From Shewanella olleyana (GTDB lineage Bacteria; Pseudomonadota; Gammaproteobacteria; Enterobacterales; Shewanellaceae): a stretch of DNA of 64,000 nucleotides. Position numbers and translations under genes: made by a program. The notes below the pieces were generated by a model, which saw only the letters and a program-made list of their open reading frames with translations, had not been told where the DNA came from and searched no databases. Positions 26,156-34,326 of this stretch are shown here, one piece after another (positions within the stretch are counted from its first letter, which is position 1; every line of letters starts with the position of its first letter). Location: assembly GCF_023283825.1 (NCBI RefSeq), contig NZ_JAKILD010000003.1, positions 1 through 64,000 on the forward strand, given 5' to 3'.

Positions 26156-26785
26156 TTAGTCTATTGCTTTCACGATGGCATCAAAGCTAGTTTGCGGGTT
26201 TGTATAATCTAAAGGAATACCAACTGCTTGACCGTTCACTTCAAGTACCAAAGATGGAAAACCTCTAATTGGCAATTGATGCACTGTCTGTAATTCCGTG
26301 ATGAATTTTTGATTAAGTTCAGTCGACAATAATCGCGTTTTAAATGCGTGCCCATCCATGCCGATACTCACCGCAGTATAAATCAGTGTATCGATATCTG
26401 AAGGGTTTTTAGCTTGTAAATAATAAGCCTGTTGAATGGCTAATATCATTGCTTGCTCAAGTCCAAATTCACGCGCTATTAAACACGCACGGCAAGCAGG
26501 ATATGTTGAACGTCTCGGCTGACACTCTTGCCAAAATGCGTGGTTAAATTCAGTTCCTAATTGAGCAGAAATCTTATGCCAAGTTTGCGATAAAAACTGC
26601 TGCATATCTTGTGGCATCGCAGCATCAGAGTCCGGAGCTAACCCTCCGAGACGATAATCAATTTTCAGCGATGGAATTTGTTCATTTAGCTGTTGCTGCA
26701 GCGCAAGCCATGCTGGCTTATAGCCCCAACACCAACTACACATTGGGTCGTAAACATAGATGAGTCGTGCGGATCCAGTGGTCAT
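26156..26785 (-). CDS. DsbA-family thiol oxidoreductase (COG3531 type)
   Basis: 209-aa thioredoxin-fold protein with an N-terminal active site YDPMCSWCWGYKPAW (Cys16, Cys19) and a helical insertion with CRACLIAREFG, which has a second cysteine pair. The cis-proline region is RGFPSLVLEVNGQ. No signal peptide, so it works in the cytoplasm, unlike true DsbA. The closest families are FrnE-like and the predicted protein-disulfide isomerases of COG3531. It stands alone, divergent from ppiC. Confidence 0.8.
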   Translation of the reverse strand: MTTGSARLIYVYDPMCSWCWGYKPAWLALQQQLNEQIPSLKIDYRLGGLAPDSDAAMPQDMQQFLSQTWHKISAQLGTEFNHAFWQECQPRRSTYPACRACLIAREFGLEQAMILAIQQAYYLQAKNPSDIDTLIYTAVSIGMDGHAFKTRLLSTELNQKFITELQTVHQLPIRGFPSLVLEVNGQAVGIPLDYTNPQTSFDAIVKAID

Positions 26786-26978
26786 TTTTCTCTCTTTAGA
26801 ATCATTTTATGAGTGCAAAAATCAGCATCCATCTTATCCCAATAAAGCAAAATTAACTGACTTTAGCTAAAGCTATATTTATTAATTTCATCTTAATGGC
26901 TAGTTACATTTACTCGCTATGGCTTGCAAACAGGGAATCACGTTATAATTAGCGCCAACATTTTTGGAGAGTAACAAC

Positions 26979-27257
26979 ATGGCCAGAACAGCCGCAGCAT
27001 TACACATTTTAGTTAAGCACAGACAACAAGCTGAAGATCTCATTAAACAACTTGAGAATGGTGCAAAGTTTGACGTTCTCGCTAAAAAACACTCTTCATG
27101 TCCATCAGGTAAAAGTGGTGGTAACTTAGGTGAGTTCAAAAAAGGTCAAATGGTACCGCAGTTTGATAAAGTCTGCTTTACAGGTGAACTCATCACTCCA
27201 CATCTTGTTAAAACTAAATTCGGTTGGCATGTTATTAAAGTCTTATACCGCACTTAA
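26979..27257 (+). CDS. ppiC: Parvulin-type peptidyl-prolyl isomerase PpiC
   Basis: 92-aa cytoplasmic rotamase, almost collinear with E. coli Ppi[62 protein letters not shown]. The start is ATG 26979 with GGAGA upstream; a frame extension of five codons is not homologous. The start region contains a good TATAAT-like box (TTATAATT at 26943). Confidence 0.95.
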   Translation: MARTAAALHILVKHRQQAEDLIKQLENGAKFDVLAKKHSSCPSGKSGGNLGEFKKGQMVPQFDKVCFTGELITPHLVKTKFGWHVIKVLYRT

Positions 27258-27354
27258 ATTGAATCTATACATTAAATCAAATGCTTGAATCAAATGATTG
27301 AATCAATCTTTTAGCCAAGGCTCTCACCTCAATTTAAGGCTGCTACCCACTGCG

Positions 27355-28029
27355 ATGAATAAAGTGTTTATAATCGGTTTACCAAGAACTGGCACCACGA
27401 GTGTGAGTGTCGCTTTACTTGAACAAGGCTTTAAAGTCGCTCACATCGGCCTAACGAAACGCGCTTTTGAAGTGGCAGATGTGGTGTCTGATGTGCCTTG
27501 TTTTTGTGATTACCCTCAGCTAGACAAACTTTTTCCACATGCCAAATTTGTGTATGTTGATCGACCAGTCGATGCTTGGGTTAACTCTATACAGATGCTG
27601 CTGACAAAAATGGCGCCCAACTTAGCAGATAAAACAGGCACCTTTCATCCTATTTTAAAACGCTGTTTTAAGCAGACATTCGGCGATTTGAAGGCTGATG
27701 ATTTATTAGATAAAACTCGACTTAAGCAATGTTACCTTTCCCACCAGCAAGCAGTTTTTGACTACTTTGAAGGTCGTAATGATTTGCTCACTATCACGTT
27801 AAATGAACCTGATAGTTTACAAACATTATTGCGCTTTATTGGTGTTAGCGACGAAGCAATTAAGCGTAATGACACCGTAGACTTTCCCGTCCTCAACGTA
27901 GGTACTCATGTGGCTAGCTGGGGAGAATATAAACACCCGAATAAAGTGAACACCAATTTAGCTGGCCCTGAACATAGAAAGTTCTTCGATTATCAAAAAC
28001 TAGGCTTAGCCAATTACTGCGCAAATTAA
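27355..28029 (+). CDS. P-loop sulfotransferase-family protein
   Basis: 224 aa from ATG 27355; an upstream TTG at 27298 would add 19 residues without family resemblance. The 5'-phosphosulfate loop is at the start, VFIIGLPRTGTTSVSVALL, and the 3'-phosphate motif follows as FVYVDRPVDAWVNSIQML. It should transfer sulfate from PAPS to an unknown acceptor. The FYDYPQL-like segment (CFCDYPQLDKLFPHAKF) is common in the NAD-dependent-epimerase/sulfotransferase-like family found in marine organisms and eukaryotes. No other sulfation gene is nearby. The 3' flank is a 24-bp tandem repeat. Confidence 0.75.
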   Translation: MNKVFIIGLPRTGTTSVSVALLEQGFKVAHIGLTKRAFEVADVVSDVPCFCDYPQLDKLFPHAKFVYVDRPVDAWVNSIQMLLTKMAPNLADKTGTFHPILKRCFKQTFGDLKADDLLDKTRLKQCYLSHQQAVFDYFEGRNDLLTITLNEPDSLQTLLRFIGVSDEAIKRNDTVDFPVLNVGTHVASWGEYKHPNKVNTNLAGPEHRKFFDYQKLGLANYCAN

Positions 28030-28111
28030 TATTTTGTCATTATGTAACTGCCGCTAGATTTGCTATAACTTACTCATAATGACTTAAACCCTGACACAAT
28101 GCTTAGGTCAT

Positions 28112-28230
28112 TGAAAGTTGTAGCTCATCGCTCAGTAAAAAGTGTAGCTTATCACTCACTGAAAGTTGTAGCTCAGTGCTTACTAAAAACTGTTTAGATG
28201 ATCGCTAACTGAAAAGTCTGTAGCAGTATA
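28112..28230. repeat. Tandem repeat, 24 bp x about 5
   Basis: Units at 28112, 28136, 28160, 28184 (26 bp) and 28210 (partial). Odd units start TGAAAGTTGTAGCTCA, even units TAAAAAGTGTAGCTTA, so the original duplication may have been a 48-bp pair. Located between the sulfotransferase and DUF2057 genes. Confidence 0.85.
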
Positions 28231-28278
28231 CGACTTACTGTATAACGCACCTAACCGTCATAGCCAAAAGAGAACCCC

Positions 28279-28989
28279 ATGAACAGTAGAGCTTTTTTTA
28301 TCGGACTATTTATTTTATCTATTAGCCCAATGTCGTTTGCGGCAAGTTTACTAGAACTGCCTAATAGCGTTGAGGTTACAGTCTTTAATGGCAAAGCATA
28401 TGAGAGGAATGACGATATCGCTTTGGAGAAGGGTCAAAACCAAATCGTCTTTCGTTACGTGGTGAATTACCGTGATAACGGCATGCAGACTCTGTTTAAT
28501 TCAAATGCCGTTGTGCTGACATTCGATGCTGATGATGCTCAATACCAACTTACACTGCCCACCATTCGTAATAAGAATGCCGCCAACAAATTTAATCGAG
28601 AACCAGAAGTCAATTTGAGCAGTAATCAAAGTGATTCAGTCCCGCATAAAATTGATGTGTTACGTAAATCAGGCATACAGATAGGCCGAGACTATGTTGA
28701 AGAAATGCACACCTACAATCAAACTCAGCAAGTCGCTGCAGTAGCTGCTTTTGCACCCGCTTTAACAGCTCCAACGGCTACAACAGGAGTAACTTCTACA
28801 ACGGCTCCTGCTGTGGCAGTTGCTCCCATTGCGACAACATCTACTGCCGCAGTAACAAGCCAGCCTAAGGTCGTAACACCTAAAACCATTGCTGAAGATC
28901 AGGCTGAAATTAGCGAGATGCTAGATTACTGGTATAACAAAGCTAACCAAGACACTAAGGCGAAGTTTAAAGCTAAAATTAATCAGTAA
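28279..28989 (+). CDS. DUF2057 periplasmic protein (YccT/CsgI-like)
   Basis: 236 aa with signal peptide 1-21 (ends MSFA). The family pattern is clear: LELPNSVEVTVFNGKAYE, GQNQIVFRYVVNYRD, AVVLTFDADDAQYQLTLPTI, NKNAANKFNREPEVNL, and the C-terminal EMLDYWYNKANQDTKAKFKAKI, equivalent to LKYWFKLADPQTRNTFLQW of E. coli YccT. Between these lies an Ala/Thr-rich low-complexity linker (about 155-205). The E. coli homologue has been reported as an inhibitor of curli assembly; whether that holds here is unknown. Confidence 0.85.
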   Translation: MNSRAFFIGLFILSISPMSFAASLLELPNSVEVTVFNGKAYERNDDIALEKGQNQIVFRYVVNYRDNGMQTLFNSNAVVLTFDADDAQYQLTLPTIRNKNAANKFNREPEVNLSSNQSDSVPHKIDVLRKSGIQIGRDYVEEMHTYNQTQQVAAVAAFAPALTAPTATTGVTSTTAPAVAVAPIATTSTAAVTSQPKVVTPKTIAEDQAEISEMLDYWYNKANQDTKAKFKAKINQ

Positions 28990-29059
28990 GGCTTAGCTGC
29001 TCAATCCTGAGCGCTTTAAGAGCGCTCAGATAGCTCAATGCTAAGTAATTAGTATGTTG

Positions 29060-29104
29060 CCATTCACTAAATAGCCATTCACTTAATAGCTATTCACTTA
29101 ATAA
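29060..29104. repeat. Tandem repeat, 15 bp x 3
   Basis: Three units of CCATTCACTTAATAG type at 29060, 29075 and 29090, with one or two differences each. Located in the 3' flank of the DUF2057 gene. Confidence 0.85.
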
Positions 29105-29267
29105 CATCGAGCTTTAATGTTCGTCCTAACTTAGAGCAAGCATCACCTCAAGCTGCAACTAACCAATTCATTCTGCATTACTTTTTATCATTTAAATTCA
29201 AAAACCACTTTTAACATTTCGGTAACCTTGGTTATGATAGCCAAGTCATTCCAATGGGTAACTCAAC

Positions 29268-31652
29268 ATGTCTTTCAGCCTGACTAAGGTTTTACAATCA
29301 AAACTAACCAAGTACACGCTTGCCACCATACTGCTATTGTCTTCAGGGCTCATCTTAGCAGTGTACTGTATTTTAAGACTCAGTATGCCAAGCTTATCCA
29401 CTACAGTTAACAGCTCAGACATTGCCAAACCCGTCACCATTGAACGGGATACCTTAGGCACCGCGATAATTACCGCCAGCAACCGTATTGATGCATCTTA
29501 TGCCATGGGTTATGCCCATAGCCAAGACCGATTTTTTCAAATGGATTTGCTTCGCCGAAATTCAGCAGGTGAGTTATCAGAAATATTTGGTAAAGCGGCG
29601 TTAGACCTAGATAAAAGCCGTCGATTCCACCAGCTTAGAAAACGTGCTCAAACGATTTTCGAAAATCTGCCACAACAAGATAAAGCCTCCCTAAGTGCAT
29701 ACACTAAAGGGGTAAATCAAGCATTAGCAGATCAAACAGTATTATCTTTTGAATACTTGCTGACAAACTCAACACCTCGCGAATGGCATGAAACTGACAG
29801 TTTATTAGTGATTTACAGCATGTACCTTGATTTACAAGGCAACACGATTAAGCGTGATATGGCACTCACTCAACTTCAGCAAGCTTTTGGTAATGAAATG
29901 CTCGATTTCTTAATCCAGCCAAGTCATCACCAAGCCGCATTAGATGATAGCCAAATCCCACTCTATCAAGGTGGTATCCCTGAGTTAGAAGAGCAAATAC
30001 TTATCAGTGCGCTCAAACAAGATATTAAAGAACCTGTAGAAGTCGGCAGTAATAACTGGGCTGTGACAGGAGAATTAACCCAGTCAGGAAGAGCAATGTT
30101 GTCTGATGACATGCATCTATCATTTGCGGTGCCTATTATTTGGTACCGTGCCCAGCTCAACTTTCCAGACTCATCAAATAGCAACAGCACTGAAGAAATG
30201 TTGCAAATTACAGGAGTATCATTACCCGGTGCTCCCGCTATTGTTGTCGGCTCTAATGGTAAGTTGGCTTGGGGCTTTACCAACAGTTATATCGATACTG
30301 CGGACTGGATTGAAATCAGTTCAGATACTGAAATAGATCTTGAATACGAACCGATCAATTTACCTGAAGGCCAAATTAATTATACCGTTCAAGTATCAAA
30401 ATACGGCCCAGTGAAAACCGTTGCCGGCATTAGCTACGCATTATCTTGGGTCGGTCACACAGACTATGCGGTCAATATGGCTCTACTATCATTAGAGACC
30501 GCAGACAGCGTTGATCAAGCCGCAGAGCTTGCCACGCAATTGGGTATTCCAGCACAAAATATGCTCCTAGCTGATGATCAAGGCAATGCAGGCTGGAAAA
30601 TCGCTGGCGCAGTTCCTTCACGTACCAACCCATCTGATACGGCTCAATCAACTAAAGGTTACCAAGACAGTAACTGGCAGCAACAGCAACCAATCATGCC
30701 AGAAGTCATCAACCCTGAGAGCCAACGTATTTGGACAGCAAACTCAAGAGTACTCTCTGCCGAAGAGCAATTAAGGTTCGGCGATGGAGGTTATGCTCTC
30801 GGTGCAAGGTCAGCTCAAATTCGCGATAGGTTGATGGAAAAAAACAGCTTTAATGAAGATAATTTTTATCAATTACAGCTTGATAACGAGGCATTGTTTT
30901 TAGCACCTTGGCAGCAATATTTACTTGAAGTATTAAGTGAGCAGCCCGTCGTATTTGCAGAGGATATCAAACTGATAGCAAACTGGGGCAATTGCGCCTG
31001 TGCAGACTCTGTCGGTTACACCTTAGTTAGACACTTTAGAACGGCATTAATTGATCAAACATTTGCCCCCATTGAAACTGAACTAAAAGAGCGTGATAGC
31101 GGCTTATCAGTTATAAAACGTTATTTAGAAACACCTATGTGGCAGCTTATTAAGCAGCAGCCAAGCAGTTGGCTCCCGCGTGAGCACACTAATTGGCAAG
31201 CGTTTGCCATTAGTGCATATCAAGACTCAATAAAGTCACTACTGGAGAAACATAGTAAAAAACGCAAATTAGCAGATTTACGCTGGGGCAAAGTGAATCA
31301 ACTTCAAATACAGCACCCCTTTTCAAAACAGTTACCACAATTAAGCCGTTGGTTAGATATGCCTACCATAGAAGGCTTTGGTGATAGCTTTATGCCCGCA
31401 GTGCAACGCAAATCATTTGGCGCATCGCAGCGCTTTATTGTTCAACCCGGCGCTGAGCAAGATGCCATTATGTCGATACCTGGCGGACAATCAGGCCATC
31501 CATTATCCCCTTATTATCGCAATGGCTTTGACCAATATGTAAAACAACAACACACGCCGTTGTTACCGACTGAAATTGAACATACTTTAATCATCAAGCC
31601 GCTCATTGATAATCAAGTAAAGCTTTCTAATACAGAAATGAAAGTACCTTAA
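29268..31652 (+). CDS. Penicillin acylase-family Ntn hydrolase (possible acyl-homoserine-lactone acylase)
   Basis: 794-aa precursor that should self-cleave into two chains. A membrane anchor or uncleaved signal lies at about 17-37. The alpha chain has ASYAMGYAHSQDRFFQMDLLRR, a strong family motif. The beta chain begins at Ser261 in VEVGSNNWAVTGELTQSGRAML, the autocatalytic serine and new N-terminal nucleophile. Later landmarks are LPGAPAIVVGSNGKLAWGFTN (oxyanion/Asn region) and the C-terminal IMSIPGGQSGHPLSPYYRN. Family members hydrolyse penicillin G, cephalosporins or N-acyl-homoserine lactones; substrate cannot be predicted. The lipoprotein gene follows at 63 bp. Confidence 0.85.
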   Translation: MSFSLTKVLQSKLTKYTLATILLLSSGLILAVYCILRLSMPSLSTTVNSSDIAKPVTIERDTLGTAIITASNRIDASYAMGYAHSQDRFFQMDLLRRNSAGELSEIFGKAALDLDKSRRFHQLRKRAQTIFENLPQQDKASLSAYTKGVNQALADQTVLSFEYLLTNSTPREWHETDSLLVIYSMYLDLQGNTIKRDMALTQLQQAFGNEMLDFLIQPSHHQAALDDSQIPLYQGGIPELEEQILISALKQDIKEPVEVGSNNWAVTGELTQSGRAMLSDDMHLSFAVPIIWYRAQLNFPDSSNSNSTEEMLQITGVSLPGAPAIVVGSNGKLAWGFTNSYIDTADWIEISSDTEIDLEYEPINLPEGQINYTVQVSKYGPVKTVAGISYALSWVGHTDYAVNMALLSLETADSVDQAAELATQLGIPAQNMLLADDQGNAGWKIAGAVPSRTNPSDTAQSTKGYQDSNWQQQQPIMPEVINPESQRIWTANSRVLSAEEQLRFGDGGYALGARSAQIRDRLMEKNSFNEDNFYQLQLDNEALFLAPWQQYLLEVLSEQPVVFAEDIKLIANWGNCACADSVGYTLVRHFRTALIDQTFAPIETELKERDSGLSVIKRYLETPMWQLIKQQPSSWLPREHTNWQAFAISAYQDSIKSLLEKHSKKRKLADLRWGKVNQLQIQHPFSKQLPQLSRWLDMPTIEGFGDSFMPAVQRKSFGASQRFIVQPGAEQDAIMSIPGGQSGHPLSPYYRNGFDQYVKQQHTPLLPTEIEHTLIIKPLIDNQVKLSNTEMKVP

Positions 31653-31715
31653 GTAGCTCATAATATATGAATCCATATTTAAAATATAAACTCAACTTTT
31701 AAGAAGGAACTTAAA

Positions 31716-32189
31716 GTGAAAATTAAACTTATCGCCATACTATTGATGGCAACGGGCTGCGCCTCAAACGAACCTACATCCATTCAATCTCCATCGGTAA
31801 TCTCCAACACTATGAGCATTATTGCCAGTGCTTCTGAAGCTGCCCCTAACGGCGTTCTTGGTGAGTATCAACTCAATATTAAAGCTGCCGGTACTCAAAG
31901 AGGGGTGGTTTTTCTAAATACCGAACTAGATTACCGCGATCAACGCTGCGTTACAGTCACTCTATCACCATCGATAAGCGCGCAACTTGCTTCGAAATAC
32001 GGTCAATCACCTCAAGCATTTTTCATCAACAAATCCATCATGGTGAAAGGCCAAGCTAAAAGGCAAAAAATAGACTTTTACTCTAAAGGGAAGAGAACCG
32101 ATAAGTATTATTATCAAACCCATATTTTAGTTAAAGACTTATCTCAAATAGAAGTTATAGTTGATAAAGCTTATACCCAAACAACTTGA
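31716..32189 (+). CDS. Small lipoprotein of unknown function; 3' end lies in a MITE
   Basis: 157 aa from a GTG start with AAGGA upstream. The lipobox is LMATGC (Cys15). The rest is a beta-rich domain with GEYQLNIKAAGTQRGVVFLN, SPSISAQLASKYGQSPQAFFIN and THILVKDLSQIEVIV; a central section resembles the OB-fold-like lipoproteins of Shewanella, but I do not recognise the family. The last residues AYTQTT and the stop codon are encoded by the terminal inverted repeat of the mobile element at 32171-32438, so the original C-terminus was replaced or trimmed. The gene could be co-transcribed with the acylase. Confidence 0.7.
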   Translation: MKIKLIAILLMATGCASNEPTSIQSPSVISNTMSIIASASEAAPNGVLGEYQLNIKAAGTQRGVVFLNTELDYRDQRCVTVTLSPSISAQLASKYGQSPQAFFINKSIMVKGQAKRQKIDFYSKGKRTDKYYYQTHILVKDLSQIEVIVDKAYTQTT

Positions 32190-32438
32190 AGATACGTGTT
32201 TCAGAGCTTCACCGTGTTTTCAATACTAGGCGCGTTAATGCGGTAATGTAGATACCTTATAAATTAGCGCAACAACGTAGTGGGAACACGGTGAAACTCC
32301 CTGAGGGCAAGTTTTACACGCGTTTATGCTGCGTTATTGATTTTGAAAAGGGAATAACCATTACCCGCAATCAATGCCTTGCCTAAACGCGTGTAAATTC
32401 TTGCTGAAATCGAGCATCTTCAGGTTGTTTGGGTATAA
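32171..32438. mobile_element. MITE-like element, family B
   Basis: 268 bp bounded by inverted repeats TTATACCCAAACAACTTGAA and the complement of TTCAGGTTGTTTGGGTATAA. Two nested inverted repeats lie inside: TTCACCGTGTT 32208-32218 with AACACGGTGAA 32285-32295, and TTTACACGCGTTTA 32313-32326 with TAAACGCGTGTAAA 32384-32397, a perfect 14-bp stem. No coding potential. Its left end carries the stop codon of the lipoprotein gene, and its right end lies 51 bp upstream of the DCC-family gene. Confidence 0.85.
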
Positions 32439-32489
32439 ATCCAACTTCCCTTTCTTAATCACCATCTAAAACGCCATAAGGAATCACTT

Positions 32490-32888
32490 ATCTCAAAGCA
32501 CATTATTATCTTTGATGGCGTTTGTAACCTATGCAATGGCGCAGTTAACTTCATCATTAAACGTGACCACCAAGATGTGTTTGCTTTTACACCGATGCAA
32601 AGTGAAACAGCGCAAGCGTTAATGACAGAATATCAATTGGAAGATATTGGATTTGATTCGTTTATTTTAATAAAAGATGGAAAGTATTTACTAAGAAGTG
32701 ATGCCGCTTTAGAGATAACAAAAGATCTATCTGGACTGTGGTTTTTATGTAGAGTATTTAAGGTATTACCCACTGGATTTCGAGATTACTTTTACCGCGT
32801 TTTAGCTAACAATCGTTACCGTATTTTTGGTAAATCTGAAACCTGTATGCTTCCTACTCCTCAGCTGAAAAACAAATTTTTAGAATAG
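32490..32888 (+). CDS. DCC-family thiol-disulfide oxidoreductase (DUF393) with an ATC in place of the start codon
   Basis: The frame reads ISKHIIIFDGVCNLCNGAVN, with the family motif DGVCNLC (DxxCxxC), then FIIKRDHQDVFAFTPMQSE, DSFILIKDGKYLLRSDAAL and YRIFGKSETCMLP, all typical of DUF393. AAGGA at 32478-32482 is correctly spaced (7 nt) from an ATC codon at 32490, exactly where ATG would be expected. No ATG, GTG or TTG occurs in frame between the stop at 32436 and the motif; the first conventional start (GTG 32577) would delete the active site. Either a rare AUC initiation is used or the start was lost (ATG to ATC) and this is a young pseudogene. Length is 132 aa, normal for the family. Confidence 0.65.
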   Translation: MSKHIIIFDGVCNLCNGAVNFIIKRDHQDVFAFTPMQSETAQALMTEYQLEDIGFDSFILIKDGKYLLRSDAALEITKDLSGLWFLCRVFKVLPTGFRDYFYRVLANNRYRIFGKSETCMLPTPQLKNKFLE

Positions 32889-32904
32889 TGACTTTATCAA
32901 CTAT

Positions 32905-32974
32905 CAGCGACTACATCCCAGCTACTAAATCTCAGCTACTAAATCTCAGCTACTACATTTCAGCTACTACCTCT
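32905..32974. repeat. Tandem repeat, 14 bp x 5
   Basis: Five 14-bp units, consensus CAGCTACTAAATCT; the units at 32919 and 32933 are identical, the others carry one to three changes. Located between the convergent 3' ends of the DCC-family gene and the gene at 33010. Confidence 0.9.
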
Positions 32975-33009
32975 CATACATCTCAGCAAAGTAAATGAAA
33001 TTAAATCGC

Positions 33010-33381
33010 TTACTGATTCTCAGCCGCTTTTACCGTTATACGTTCTTGATTTGATAAGCGGATTTGAATGCCATCAACGGTAGTAATACGCTGCGCTTCA
33101 ATGTCTTTTTTACGCACTTGATAACTAGCTGACATGGCTTCGACAGGCGATGATATCGTCACCTCTACGACAGTATTATCGTCATACCAAGTCCAGCCCC
33201 AGAAACCCGCAGATGCAATCATCGACACTGCTATCATGGCATAAATAACTGCACGGCTTAAAAATGGCGAGCTTTCAACAGCAAGTGCTTCACTGCGACT
33301 CACTTTACTGCCTCGACCACTGCGCAAATACGCAAAAGCACCTACTATCACTAAAAGTGTGACTAGAATTTTTGTCAGCAC
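33010..33381 (-). CDS. Two-TM membrane protein of unknown function
   Basis: About 123 aa from a GTG at 33381 with GGAAG five bases upstream; a GTG four codons earlier lacks a ribosome site. Two membrane helices: about 3-18 (ILVTLLVIVGAFAYL) and about 43-63 (AVIYAMIAVSMIASAGFWGW). A small C-terminal domain follows with VVEVTISSPVEAMSASYQVRKKDIEAQRI, facing the periplasm or cytoplasm. The C-terminal domain looks conserved in style (short beta domain), but I do not recognise the family. Confidence 0.6.
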   Translation of the reverse strand: MLTKILVTLLVIVGAFAYLRSGRGSKVSRSEALAVESSPFLSRAVIYAMIAVSMIASAGFWGWTWYDDNTVVEVTISSPVEAMSASYQVRKKDIEAQRITTVDGIQIRLSNQERITVKAAENQ

Positions 33382-33510
33382 GTCATCTTCCACCCGTCAT
33401 TAATTAAACTCGATTATAACTAATCTAGATTAATTTAACGTTATCTAGCCCACATCACCAGTGCATGGTTGAGTTGATATGCGAACATGCATTGTCTTGG
33501 ATAACAAAAC

Positions 33511-34275
33511 CTATGAAGCCGATTCTGAAATCGCATCTTGGATCAATTGTTGTATTTGCTCTGGGTGGTCAAGTGTAGCGTCATGACCGCACTGCTCCAC
33601 TTGCAGTAATGGGGTATGATAAAAGTCCGCTAATGCTTGGCTGCACTTAGGGTTCGCCAATTTGTCTTGATTAGCGCCGATAATGCTCACACTACAATGA
33701 CCAAACCAAGTACATTGATAACGTGCTGCGGCGTAAGTCTGTCTCGCACCATTGATTATGCTGGTGTGCAGTTGACTACGCATCTTGCCCCAATCGCTAA
33801 TAACACTTTCATCATGAGCTTTCGTCACTGTGGTGTAATTGAGAACACACGACTCAATAAAACTTAAATTAGCAGCTTTGTGTCGATACCAAATCGAACT
33901 GATGAGTGGTGTTAATTGAAAACGCTGATACCAAGGCGATAAATTACCAGCACTGGAATTAATTAGAACGACATGACGCACTTGTTTATGGCGTTGTCTG
34001 GCCATCTCTAGCGCTATCATGCCACCCATCGACACGCCAATAATCACTAACTCTCGGCTAAAATCTGGATTATCGTTAAGGCCTTTATCAATTTGCTGCC
34101 AAATATCATCGCTGTAATTACCAATCGTTAAATGGCTTGGCTTTGAAGCTAAAGTTCCATTGCCTGTCGCATCAGGGGTTAATACGTCTATTCCATCGTC
34201 TCGCAGCTGAGCGTCAAAACCATACCAGTGACGGCTATCTCGCATTAATCCACGTAATAACACCCAAGTTGCCAT
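33511..34275 (-). CDS. Alpha/beta hydrolase
   Basis: 254-aa alpha/beta-fold hydrolase. The nucleophile elbow is IIGVSMGGMIALEMA (Ser97 region), an acid is likely in SIIGANQDKLANPK, and the final histidine is in VEQCGHDATLDHPEQI. The first strand WVLLRGLMRDSRHWYGF holds the oxyanion loop. A helical cap lies between about 120 and 190. AGGAG precedes the ATG by seven bases. It follows the M14 peptidase by 51 bp on the same strand, so they probably form an operon. Substrate unknown; esterase or lipase-like activity is likely. Confidence 0.8.
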   Translation of the reverse strand: MATWVLLRGLMRDSRHWYGFDAQLRDDGIDVLTPDATGNGTLASKPSHLTIGNYSDDIWQQIDKGLNDNPDFSRELVIIGVSMGGMIALEMARQRHKQVRHVVLINSSAGNLSPWYQRFQLTPLISSIWYRHKAANLSFIESCVLNYTTVTKAHDESVISDWGKMRSQLHTSIINGARQTYAAARYQCTWFGHCSVSIIGANQDKLANPKCSQALADFYHTPLLQVEQCGHDATLDHPEQIQQLIQDAISESAS

Positions 34276-34326
34276 CAGAATACTCCTTTGCTTCGACTGC
34301 GAATTTAGCGGTTGCTATCAAGATGC

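Noticed and set aside
28112..28230. Possible CRISPR array
   Set aside because: The 24-bp units are directly adjacent with no spacers, and no cas gene is present; the same holds for the other arrays.
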